Assembly (NCBI GenBank): GCA_025349905.2
Contig: MU624591.1
Span: 1 to 44,517 of the forward strand
From: Blastocladiella britannica
Lineage: Eukaryota > Blastocladiomycota > Blastocladiomycetes > Blastocladiales > Blastocladiaceae
Reading direction: 5' to 3'
Length of the DNA stretch: 44,517 bases
In this document: positions 1 through 9,553 of the stretch, piece after piece
How the letters are laid out: the number at the start of each line of letters is the position of its first letter
Numbering within the stretch: the first letter of the stretch is position 1
The notes under the pieces: model-generated
Told to the model about the DNA's origin: nothing
Databases searched by the model: none
What the model saw: the letters and a program-made list of their open reading frames with translations, nothing else
Program-made: the position numbers and the translations under genes

Positions 1-113
1 CAACCTGATTGTACGGATTCGTGGGAAGTTGCTTTGTTTCATTTTTCACGAAAAAGTCAATAGTTCCTCTTTCAAAAGTACGAAAAATTGGTCGAGAACA
101 ACGGCAGAAAGAA

Positions 114-2317
114 ATGGCCCTCAATCCCGGCCAGCCGCCGGCACTACCCCTCTGGACTGGCCGCCTCGCATTGACTCTGCGCTCGGGCGCAGCCGATCAG
201 CGATCGGCATCGGCCATGTGCGATGTGACCCTGACCGTACGACGCGAGCCCCGACGCACCCTCGAGCTGTCGCTCACCCAGGAATCCGATCCATATTTCC
301 TGTACACGCTCGTGCTCTCCGAGGAGGACTACCACCTGCTCAAGGCCGATCAGGGCTTTGTGGTTGACTTTGGCGTCTTTCCCGACAAGGTCATTGAGTT
401 GCTTGCCGCATGCGGGGCCACACCACTTACCGCGTTCCCAGCACACCCTGGTCCTGCTGCTCCTGTTCCGGTTGGGCAACCACCCAAGTGCGATTTTTAA
501 TATTTTTTCGGCGCAATAAATGCGGTCTGATGTCCTTTTTTACTTGACAGATGCACGGCCCAGCTCCTGGTAGACGGCGGCCTGCGCCCGTCGACGCTGC
601 AGATCGTCGAAACGAATACGTTCAAACAAATCATCCACTTGAGCCTCTTGGTTGTGCCGGGCAATGATACCGCCGTCAAAAAGTACCTTGCATCTGTGGT
701 TGCGCAGCTAAAGGTACGTCCACTTCCGTAGTCCTCTTGGCGGTAAGGCATTAAATGCAGTAATATAGGACCAACTGGCAACCGCCCGCGCCGCCGAATC
801 GCAATCAGCCTCGAGCTACCGGCTGCAGCTTGACGATGCGCACCAAACGATCGCCACGCTGCGGTCCGAGATGGACGCGCAGCGGACCAAACACACGACC
901 GAGCTCCGGCAGCTGACGACCGCGCACTCGGAGGAGCTCAATGCCGAGCGCGTGCAGGTGATGCAGGAGCGCGACCGCGAGCGGCGCGCGCACGCGCAGC
1001 AGCTGCGCGACACCGAGTCGCGGCTCGAGGACCAGCTGCAGGCCATGGCGCTGCAGCACACGACCACGGCTCACGCGCACGATGAGGCAGCCGCGCGGGT
1101 GCGGTCGCTCGAGCGCGAATTGGCACAGGTGCGCGAATCGCTCGACCGCTTGGACCGCGCGCACGCCGATCTGCAGGCAACGCACTCGCGGCTGGTGGCT
1201 GAAAAATCGTCGGTCGAGCGCGACCTGATGCGCGCTCAGGAGGAATCGGTGCGCGCGCGCGAGCAGTCGGCCGCCGCCGAGGCCCGTGACCGCGACCGCG
1301 CCGAGTTGCTGGCAGCACGCGACCGCGAGCTGGCGCGCGAGTCGGAGCGCCGCGGCGCTGCGCAGGCGACCGTCGAGCAGCTGCAGGCGCAGGTGGCGTC
1401 GCTTGAAGCGTCGGTCAAGGAGAGCGTGGCCGAGATCCACAAGGGCAACGACATCATCAGCAAGCTGCAGGCCGAGGTCAAGTCGGTCAAGAGCAAGCTC
1501 AAACTCAAGAATATGGTCACGCTGCAGCAAGAAAAGACTCTGGACGACCAGGCCGGGAAGCTTGCGCAGGTGCAGGTAGAAGCGGACGAGGCCAAACGCA
1601 AGCTGGGCGATCTCGAAGCCCGCGCCGTCCGCAACGAGGGCGAGGCCAGCAAGTGGCGGACCGAGGCCGACGAGCTTCGCAAGAAGATGGAGGAGCAACA
1701 GACGAGTATGTCATTTTTCTTCTGTTTTTATCTTTGGTTTTGACTGACCTTTTCAAATATGACTAGCAATTGGATGGCTGCATAAGCGGCTCAATGAGGA
1801 TCTGATGCGTGACGGACCAGGCATGTTTGAGGATCCTGTGCTGGCACCCTACAGCGGCGGTGGGGGCCTTGGCGGAGTGGCACCAGCGGCAGCTGCGGGC
1901 ACGTACCGCACGCTCTCACCGATCCGCTCGGCCACGGCTGCAAGGATCATGGAGTCGGTGCATCGGTCCGTCAGCCCAGCAAAGCGGACAGGCCCTCCAC
2001 CCCGCGCATCCATGATCCCAGTCCCTGTCAGTGGGGCAACATCGGCGTATGGAAGTCAGCCCGGGCCTGGGCCAGAAGAGGGGCGGCGATCCCGTCCCTC
2101 GTTCCCAGGCGGACCCACAGCCACCTCGAACGGTGGCGGATCGGCATCGCTGTCTTCCGGCATGGCTCGGGCGTACGGAGGAGGAGGGGGGAACAGTGGG
2201 CCACCCTTGGCGCGGACAGGGAGCGCGACAGCAGCATCGACAGCGCCACCACCACCACCCCCGTTACTGCCTCCTCAGCAGCAGTCGTCACGGCCGCGTG
2301 CAACCAACTTTTTTTAA
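114..2317 (+). CDS. SAS6: Spindle assembly abnormal protein 6 (SAS-6), centriole cartwheel protein
   Basis: SAS-6 forms the ninefold cartwheel hub that templates centrioles and basal bodies. Four exons join in frame (114-487, 551-713, 769-1705, 1767-2317) to give 674 residues. The N-terminal head (about residues 1-165) carries the family segments [22 protein letters not shown] and [14 protein letters not shown]; Phe149 sits where the head-to-head dimer phenylalanine lies in known SAS-6 proteins. A long Arg/Glu/Gln-rich coiled coil follows and ends in the conserved block [14 protein letters not shown]. Exon 4 opens with [10 protein letters not shown], matching the segment after the animal coiled coil, then a disordered Ser/Pro/Gly tail. 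The start is the first Met that precedes the head; an in-frame ATG at 9 lacks conserved sequence. The first intron donor (GTGCGA) is the least certain junction. Presence of this gene implies centrioles, so a flagellated life stage. Confidence 0.93.
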
Positions 2318-2350
2318 AAATATACTGGCCAGTGATGCAATTGGCGGCGG

Positions 2351-2358
2351 TATAAAAA
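2351..2358 (+). promoter_or_regulatory. TATA box of the pyrophosphatase gene
   Basis: A perfect TATAAAAA lies in the 124-bp gap between the SAS-6 stop codon and the pyrophosphatase start, 91 bp before the upstream ATG. It is the only such element in this short gap. Its role is inferred from sequence and position. Confidence 0.55.
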
Positions 2359-2441
2359 GGCGTCGTTTTGTAGGTGAGAGCGTTCCCTCTCCAGCAAATC
2401 GTCTTTGGCAAAAACGATATCAAAGGTACGCGGTACAAGCA

Positions 2442-3438
2442 ATGTTTGGCTCCACCGCCTATCGCCGGCTCTCGTTACTCACCCGATCGATGGTTGCTTC
2501 CCCGCGCGGTTTCCCGCAACAGCCCACCATGTCGTCGTACACTGTCCGCAAAGTCAACCCCGCCAACACCCTGGAGCACCGCGTGTTCATTGAGAAGGAC
2601 GGCAAGCCGGTGTCGCCGTTCCACGACATTCCGCTATACGCCAACGCCGAGAAGACGGTGCTCAACATGGTTGTCGAGATTCCGCGTTGGACCAACGCCA
2701 AGCTTGAGGTATCTTATTTTTTTTTCCCAATAGCCAGTGTATGGGTATATTCCTCATCAATACCCCAATAAAATGAACAAATAGATCTCCAAGGAGGACT
2801 ACCTCAACCCCATCAAGCAGGACGTCAAGAAGGGTAAGCTGCGCTTCGTGCGCAACTGCTTCCCGCACCACGGCTACATCTGGAACTACGGCGCGTTCCC
2901 CCAGACCTGGGAGGACCCGAACGCCGTGCACCCGGACACCAAGGCCAAGGGCGACAATGACCCGCTGGACGTGTGCGAGATTGGCGAGCGCGTCGGCTAC
3001 GTGGGCCAGGTCAAGCAGGTGAAAGTGCTGGGTGTGATGGCGCTGCTGGACGAGGGCGAGACCGACTGGAAGGTGATTGTCATTGACGTGACCGACCCGC
3101 TGGCCGACAAGCTGCACGACATTGAGGACGTGGAGACCCACCTCCCGGGCCTGCTGCGCGCCACCAACGAGTGGTTCCGCATCTACAAGATCCCCGACGG
3201 CAAGCCCGAGAACGTGTTTGCGTTCAGCGGCGAGGCCAAGAACAAGGCGTACGCCAGCGAGGTGGTGCACGAGACCCACGACGCCTGGAAGCGCCTCATT
3301 GCCGGCCAGGCGCCCAAGAACGACATCTCGATCACCAACGTGGCTGTTGCCGGTACCCCCGGCAAGGTCGAGGGTGCCGAGGGCGTTCCTGCCGCCACCG
3401 CCTCTGCGCCTGGCCCGATCGACGCGTCTGGTTCGTAA
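2442..3438 (+). CDS. IPP1: Soluble inorganic pyrophosphatase, with a possible mitochondrial N-terminal extension
   Basis: Family I pyrophosphatase hydrolyses pyrophosphate to two phosphates and so drives biosynthetic reactions. Two exons (2442-2708, 2785-3438) encode 306 residues from the first ATG, or 277 from the ATG at 2529. The family signature DNDPLDV, with the metal-binding aspartates, is at about residue 146 of the long form. [18 protein letters not shown] and [14 protein letters not shown] segments (here [10 protein letters not shown]) also fit the eukaryotic enzyme. The short form starts like cytosolic yeast enzymes. The 29 extra residues ([16 protein letters not shown]...) have no acidic residue, several Arg and many Ser/Thr, as in mitochondrial presequences, so one gene may supply two compartments. 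A TATA box lies 91 bp upstream. The C-terminal Ala/Pro tail is variable in the family. Confidence 0.96.
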
Positions 3439-3565
3439 ATTTTTTTTTTTTCCTTCAATCGAACGCTCACACATCAATCTGCCATAGTCGACAAGTGGTT
3501 CTACATTTCGTCGTCGCCCAACCTGTAAGCGATATATGAGTGAATAAAATATCTTTTTGTTTTTG

Positions 3566-3945
3566 CTACGGATCGGCCGGCGCCATCTTCTCCAGTGCTG
3601 CCACCTCGGCCGCTACCTGGCGTGCGCAGTGGTAGAAATCGCCAAGTTTGTCCTCGCACAGATGCGGCGCGTTGGGGTTCGCTTGCAGACACTCGGCGAA
3701 CGCGCGGTTCTGCGCGTCGCATCGCAGGCGCAGCAGGCGCACGGACGGGACCCTATTTGGTTATATCATGTTTAGATAAATATACACGATGCTATTGCGG
3801 ACACGTACTTGGCATCGGTGCACACGTTCAGCGCGATGCGGGCGCGCTCGCAGTTTTTGGGATGGTTGGTCTTGTCGAGGCAGTCCTGGAACGCTGCGAG
3901 CTCGAAGCCGCAATGGCGCGCGACTTGGTCCAGCGAAGCCTCCAT
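3566..3945 (-). CDS. MIX14: Four-CX9C (double CHCH) mitochondrial protein, CHCHD5/Mix14-like
   Basis: This small gene has two exons on the - strand (3945-3809, 3752-3566) and encodes 107 residues. I count four exact CX9C motifs: CGFELAAFQDC, CERARIALNVC, CDAQNRAFAEC and CEDKLGDFYHC, which form two CHCH hairpins. The order, spacing and the start MEASLDQVARHC resemble human CHCHD5 and yeast Mix14 (Mic14), which enter the mitochondrial intermembrane space by the Mia40 disulfide relay. The precise function of that family is poorly known. The intron (GTACGT donor) falls between the two hairpins. The stop codon is 127 bp from the converging pyrophosphatase stop, and the start is 121 bp from the divergent katanin p80 start, so the two probably share a promoter region. 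Confidence 0.9.
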
Positions 3946-4066
3946 TATTTTATTGTTTTGTTTTTTCGTAGTGCTGTGAAAATGGGAAGCTTTTCCATTT
4001 CACATCCCGCTTTCCACCGGCTCTCAATTCGTTGGATTCCATCACCGACTGCAATTAAACAATAAC

Positions 4067-7000
4067 ATGGCGCCAGCAGCAGCAGAGATTGGCCACGCAC
4101 CTGCCGTCAAGTCTTGTCCGTTCCAATCTCCTTCTTAATTTTGAATTGGACAAATGATTCACCCACGAGATCCGATCATTGCCATTTACAGACGAATTTG
4201 TCGCCCATGCATCGGCCGTAACATGCGTTTGCATTGGCCCGCGTCATGGGAACATCATTGCCACCGGTGGTGAAGATCGCCGCGTCAACCTGTGGGCCGT
4301 GGGCCGCACTGAACCGCTCCTGGTATTCCTTTACATTTTTTTTTGCTGACTGCCCATTCCGGTCCATTCATTTTGAGCGAAAAACAGTCACTGGCAGGAC
4401 ACACGCACGCAATCACTTCCCTCGCAATGGACGGCCCGGAGCAGTTGCTCGTTGCAGGCGGCAGCAATGGATCGCTCAAGCTCTGGGACCTGGAGCAGGC
4501 AAAGGGTAACTTGTCCTCTTTTTATCACTGAAGCTAAAACTATCATGTAATGTAATCTCACGAAAGGATGGTGAAAAAATAAACAGCCATTCGTACGCTC
4601 ATGGGCCACCGATCCAGCGTTTGTGGAAGCCAATTCCATCCGTTTGGCGATTTTTTTGCCTCTGCGTCCACCGACGGAACCGTCAAGGTGTGGGACATTA
4701 AGCGCAAATCGTCCGTCCTCACCCTTGCCGATCCGGCCGGGGCCACCACCACGTGCATGCAGTTTAGTCCCGACGGGAAATGGCTCATCACCGCCTCTGC
4801 GTCGAACCCGGCGGTCTCTGCCTGCGTGTGGGACCTGACCGCGGGCCGCATGATCCACCGGTTCAGTGCATCGGCTGCCGCCAACCAAATCGCGTTTCAT
4901 CCGCGCGAACTGGTCATGGCCACCGCCAACTTGGACGGCACCGTTGGATTCTGGGACCTCGAGTCGTTTGCGCCGATCTCGACGGGCCGCCCGCGCGTCG
5001 CCAACTCGCGGCTCTTGTTTTCGCCCGACGGCGGCCACTCCATTCACTTGTCGCCCGGTGCCATGTCGGCCGCGGCATGGGAGCCGCAGTGGGAGACGGT
5101 GTGGTCCGTACCGCTCGATGCGCAGGGGATCGCGACCGGGTTCCACGACGCTGCGCTGGTGACCACGGGAGACTCGGCGCAAATTGTGGCCGCGGCCATG
5201 GTGGACTCGTCAGTCCACGTCTACCGAGTCGAAGTGCCGTCGCTCCTCTTGGGCCAGTCGGTCATGGCGCCGACAGCTCCACAGGACAGGGGTGTGAGCT
5301 ATGATATCCCTCGTGCCGCTGCGCCGGAACGCGGTTCCTCCTCCTTGTCAGCCCTCGCCCCTCTCCCACCAATTTCTCCCGTGTGGCAAGCCAACCGAGC
5401 GTCGGGACTCGCTATTGTTAGCGACATGACGACCCCGGACCCTCTGGGAAGTCGCTTCTCGTCCAACGTCTCTATGAATGAGCACGCTGCACCACCACCT
5501 GGTGGTTTCCGCGAGGGCGCGACTCCGCGGCAGCCGCTGTCACGCAGTGGGTCTGCTGCCATGTCCTCTGATGCCCTCGACAGCACGCAGCGGCCATCTG
5601 GATTTGCCACTCCTACTCTTGGCGGTGGTGGGAGTGCGAACAACGGTGGGATGCGTCCAGCGGCGCCGCTTGACCCACTTTGGCGAAGCGAATCGGCGGC
5701 AATGCGCGAAACTACGCCGACGGCCTCGCTCGCCGACATGAATGCGAGTGGAGGTACCGCCACTGCCCAGTCCACCGATTCGCTTTCAGCAACGGCTACT
5801 GCCAATGGTTTGCAGCGTCAACTCGCGAGCGCTGGATCAGGGGTGCCATCGAGTGCAACATCACGCACATCTGAGTCGGGCGGCGCGGATCCAAAACCAC
5901 CCCAGCACCAACAACAACAGCAGCAGCAACAGTATCCGCCCATGTCAATGCCAGTTCCCACGCAATTGGACATGGGCGCTTTCCCAACGCCCAAGGCAGA
6001 CCGACGCGGGCCCGCCCCGTACGAATGCGTGCCATCCGTGGGCATGCCAATGCCGGTGCCCATGCAGTTCCTCACGCCGTCTGTGACCATCCCCACTCCG
6101 CCAACATCGGCCCCGACCAAGCCCGAGGTTGTTTCGGCCGGGACACAAATGACGCCCGTCGCTCCACCGCAAATGGTGGATCACGCATCATCGCCGTTGG
6201 AAGGCAAGCGTGGCACGTCGTCATATATTTTTATGGGATCACATATATTGACTTTTATCGTACCTAGTTCAAACCGGCGGCTTGCACGATGTCGTCCGGC
6301 ATGTCATTTCCACGGCGATCGGTACCTCACCCGCCGATGCGGCTCTGCCGCCCACCTCGTTCAGTGCGCATGCGCCAGTCCCAACAACTTCAGCGCGGGT
6401 GTCTTCTGCCACACCGTACAGCACCAGCAGCAGTCAACCAGCCGCGCCGGTAGCAGTTGTTGCACCAAAGCCTCCCGCCGCGACGACCGCACCTGCCCTT
6501 AAGACTGCACCTGCACTGACGACCGCACAAGTTCCCGCGCCACGAGCGACAAGCACGCCGTCCCCAAACGCCGCGCTCTTGTCGCGAGTAGGAGCGACCG
6601 CACAGCCTCTCGGGCTGGATCTGGCCGAGTTTGCGCGCGGATCCACGCGCCGGGTCCCGCTATCGACCATTACGCTGGCCTCCGTTTCGGCCGGCCACGC
6701 CAGTATCGCCGGTCTGATGGCCCAGCGACTGCGTACTCTCGAGTCCCTGCGCGGCGGATCATGGGACCCGACTAACCTCAAGTCGCTGGTGCTGGCGTCC
6801 ACCAAGACGCGCAGCCATGCAGTGTGGGCCGACATGCTCCGCGCATTCACGCTGGCTGCACCTCGCGGATGGAACCTGGACGTGTGCGTTGGCGTACTGC
6901 CGTGGTGCGCCGAGCTCATGTTTGAGCCATTTGAAGAGTACGTTTTCCGTTCTTCCCTTCACGCCTGAGCAGCTCTCATAACGCTGGTTTTGGTTAGTTA

Positions 7001-7311
7001 CATTGAGGCAGCATGTGTTGCGGTTCAGGTGATCCTAGTCAACTTTGCTCCGCTCATTCAAGAGACGCTTGGATCCGCGGTACCGCAGATTGGACTCGAC
7101 TTTTCACGGGAAGAGCGGTATGGTTCATTCATTGATTGAATGAGCAAGAGACTGACTATTGACTCTAAATTTCAAAAGACTCCAAAAGTGCCGATCGTGC
7201 AAAATGGAACTGATCCAGATCAAGCAAATCTTTGAAGAGCTCTCGGGCACGCATGGCCCGATTGGGACGCGGATTCGGGCCGTCTCCACCGTGTTTCCCT
7301 CCGACTGGTAG
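4067..7311 (+). CDS. KATNB1: Katanin p80 WD40 regulatory subunit
   Basis: Katanin p80 targets and regulates the p60 AAA ATPase that severs microtubules, including in cilia. Seven exons (4067-4115, 4192-4322, 4388-4505, 4587-6209, 6268-6937, 6998-7117, 7179-7311) give about 947 residues. The N-terminal half is a WD40 propeller: VNLWAVG, LKLWDLEQAK, LMGHRSSVCGSQFHPFGDF, VKVWDIKRK, FSPDGKW, CVWDLTAGRM and VGFWDLESF follow the order in animal p80. A long Ser/Pro/Gln-rich linker with a CAG/CAA tract near 5911 follows. The C-terminal con80 domain (from about residue 690) binds p60 and ends with FSREERLQKCRSCK, a p80 hallmark. Two donors are weak (GTCCGT at 4116, GTGGCA at 6210), so exons 1 and 4 could differ slightly; phases agree throughout. 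Dikaryotic yeasts lack this gene, which supports a flagellated lineage. Confidence 0.93.
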
Positions 7312-7373
7312 TAATGAAATGAAATGTTTTATGGTACAAGTTCTCTCCCTTCCACCCTCCAAGATTAAGTCAG

Positions 7374-7938
7374 TTACCACTTGAGCACCTTGACGCGCTT
7401 GCCTTGCTTGGTGGTCTTGGTGACAACGGTTCCAGTGAACTTGTTGACCTTGATCCGCTTGCGCTTTGGCGCCTCGATCTCTGACTCTGATTTCCTGCTT
7501 GTTGCTATAAATCCAAAAAACAAAATCAAGTCAACTCCTGGAGAACAAAACAAGATAAACGAAAGAGCATCGTACCATCCACCTCCATGGCCGCAACCTC
7601 ACCAAAGGTCGTGTTCTCAGCATCCTCGGCCTCCATCTTGGCCGCGGCCTCGGCCGCAACGCGCTCGCGGATTGGTGCATCCAGCAGCACCTCCTTGAAC
7701 GAGAACGAGAATTTGGACTTGAGCGGCTCGGGCTCCTCCACGTGCACTACCTTCGAGCCCTTGTGCAGCTCGTGCGTCAGGCGGTGAAGGCGCTTGTCGG
7801 CTTCCTCGCCCCACAGCGACGCGCGCTTGATAATGCGGAACTTGCTGGATATAATTTGTGAGGTCGAGAACGATAGCGGAACGAACTGTTGCACTCGCGC
7901 GCGTACCGCTTGGACTTGGAACGGATAGACTTGCCCAT
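7374..7938 (-). CDS. LLPH: LLPH/DUF2423-family small nucleolar protein (ribosome biogenesis)
   Basis: Three exons on - (7938-7907, 7844-7576, 7504-7374) encode 143 residues. The start MGKSIRSKSKRKFRIIKR is the short basic N-terminus of the DUF2423 family, which includes human LLPH and yeast YBL028C, nucleolar or pre-ribosome proteins. A middle region with mixed charge (HVEEPEPLKSKFSFSFKEV, then Ala/Glu-rich) and a Lys-rich C-terminus (APKRKRIKVNK, QGKRVKVLKW) fit. The first exon is only 32 nt and holds the diagnostic N-terminus, so a gene finder could miss it. The stop codon is 62 bp from the converging katanin p80 stop. The role in ribosome assembly is inferred from the family. Confidence 0.8.
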
Positions 7939-8095
7939 GTTATTTTATATATGCGATTATGATGATTGGAGGAATGGAGTGAATATCAGTAACAGAAAAA
8001 AATGTGCGACTTTTGCAGTGTTTATTTTTAGCCAGCACGTGCACAGTATCCACTGTCAAACATGTCAAAACAAGTGCCACCGGAAAAACAACACA

Positions 8096-9382
8096 TCAAT
8101 ACGGCACTGCTACCGCACCAACCCTTGGATCGCTCGGGCGCTTCTGCATCGTATAAGAACTGAATGCGGTCGGGATCATGGCTCCTGCGCCGAGCTGAGT
8201 CACCAACGGCTGGCTCTGCGCCTCGGTTGCACTAGTCGACGCTGGCAGCTGCCCCTCCGGGACCGGTGGCTTCCAGCGGAGAATAAAGTAAAGTATGATC
8301 ACGACGGCCGAAATGGCGACAATGGCCATGTTCCTATTTATTGGTCGTTTTGGTCAGTACTCAAGTCAGGAAAGAGAGATTTGCTTGCAAGCACACCAAA
8401 AGAAGCCAAGTACATCCACGGATGCGCCAATACCAGGAACGCCAGGTTGGACATTGCGCTATCCGGACCTTGTTTAGTGAGACCACCCATAAGTCACAAA
8501 AAAAAAGAAAAACATACCAAGGAAGGAAGTGCAAATAGAAGCGCACACGGCGGGGCCATCATTGGCGGCTCCACTGCCCGCTTCTTGCGCGCGACTTGCA
8601 GTGCAAGGTACCCCATGATCAGCGATAGGAACCAACTAAGGGCCACGATAAACAGCGCAAACCCTTTGGTGGTACCCGATCGTCCAATCGTGAGGGTGAG
8701 CAGCAAGGATCCAAAGTCCTGGCTCTGGTCTGCAAACACGCCAAATTGCGGGAGCGCGAAACCCGGGACGGCACCATTGACCGAGATGCGCATGGGAACT
8801 GATCGAGTCACATTGTTGAAAGTGGTCTGCGCTATTAAGTCCACATTCGACAAGTGCTGGTCGAATGGGTAGTCGCGTGTGTCGGATTCGTCAAATGTTA
8901 TGGTGGCATCGACTGATTTTGGGTTGAGTTCATGAATATTTTTCGGCTAAATGAAAATTAGTGAATCATGGAGGAGGCGTACTGGATCCAAGTCGCTCCC
9001 CAACCCGAATGGCCTTGGTCGTGTCCTGGATAGTGAGCGTAATGGGAAGGTTGGCTCGGCGCTCGCCATTTGCGCGGGTAAAGAGCGGCAGAGAATTTGC
9101 ATTGGCGGGGCCATCAAAGACCGCCAACAAGTCGAGCGTCAAGTGGTACGAGCCCTTGAGCGTGTCAATGTTGGAAATGCGCGCTGAGACGTTGATGTAT
9201 TGTGAGAAGTTGGGAATCGGCGACGACGGAAGCACATTGCTGTCGCTAATTTCCCCCCGGTACACGAGGTAGGTTGGCGTCAGGATCGCCGCCCAGACGG
9301 CACTCACCACCAGCAAGTAGACGATGCGCCGCAAGACCTTTCGTCGACCCAGGGCGGGGGCCAGGCGCGTAAGATACAACAT
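8096..9382 (-). CDS. DUF4436-type multi-pass membrane protein
   Basis: Four exons on - (9382-8983, 8912-8518, 8458-8397, 8333-8096) give 364 residues. A hydrophobic segment near the N-terminus (IVYLLVVSAVWAAILTP) is followed by an extracytoplasmic beta-rich domain containing ITFDESDTRDYPFDQH. Three more membrane segments come later: KGFALFIVALSWFLSLIMGY, the region around FALPSLRNVQPGVPGIG, and FFWNMAIVAISAVVIILYF. YPFD before the domain end and LP-x-x-RN-x-P-G-x-P-x-x-G before the last segment match the DUF4436 family of bacteria and fungi, as I recall it; function is unknown. The first intron acceptor is ambiguous (two AGs), and I chose 8913 because it restores frame with the good GTACGC donor. 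The short cytosolic tail ends in VPY. Confidence 0.72.
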
Positions 9383-9553
9383 TTATATTTTTAACGCAAT
9401 TCTTGCAATTTTTGGGACTGATTGAGACTTGATGATTTGGAAGAGGGAAATGGTGTATCCTATAAAGGAAAACAATGCTCGAAGAAAGGGAGGCGCAATG
9501 AGCCCATGCCATCAAGTACGTGGCGAATTCTGGTCAAGTTTCCAATTTATAAA

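Noticed and set aside
9..113. In-frame upstream ATG that would lengthen SAS-6 by 35 residues
   Set aside because: The added residues are not like SAS-6 heads, the sequence is AT-rich leader, and the ATG at 114 directly precedes the conserved domain.
805..1698. 297-codon open frame on - opposite the SAS-6 coiled coil
   Set aside because: It mirrors the GC-biased coiled-coil codons of SAS-6, has no family motif and lacks own promoter or splice logic.
7936..7952. TATATAAAA just upstream of the LLPH start
   Set aside because: It is about 10 bp from the ATG, too near to be a TATA box unless the 5' UTR is absent; likely AT-rich leader.
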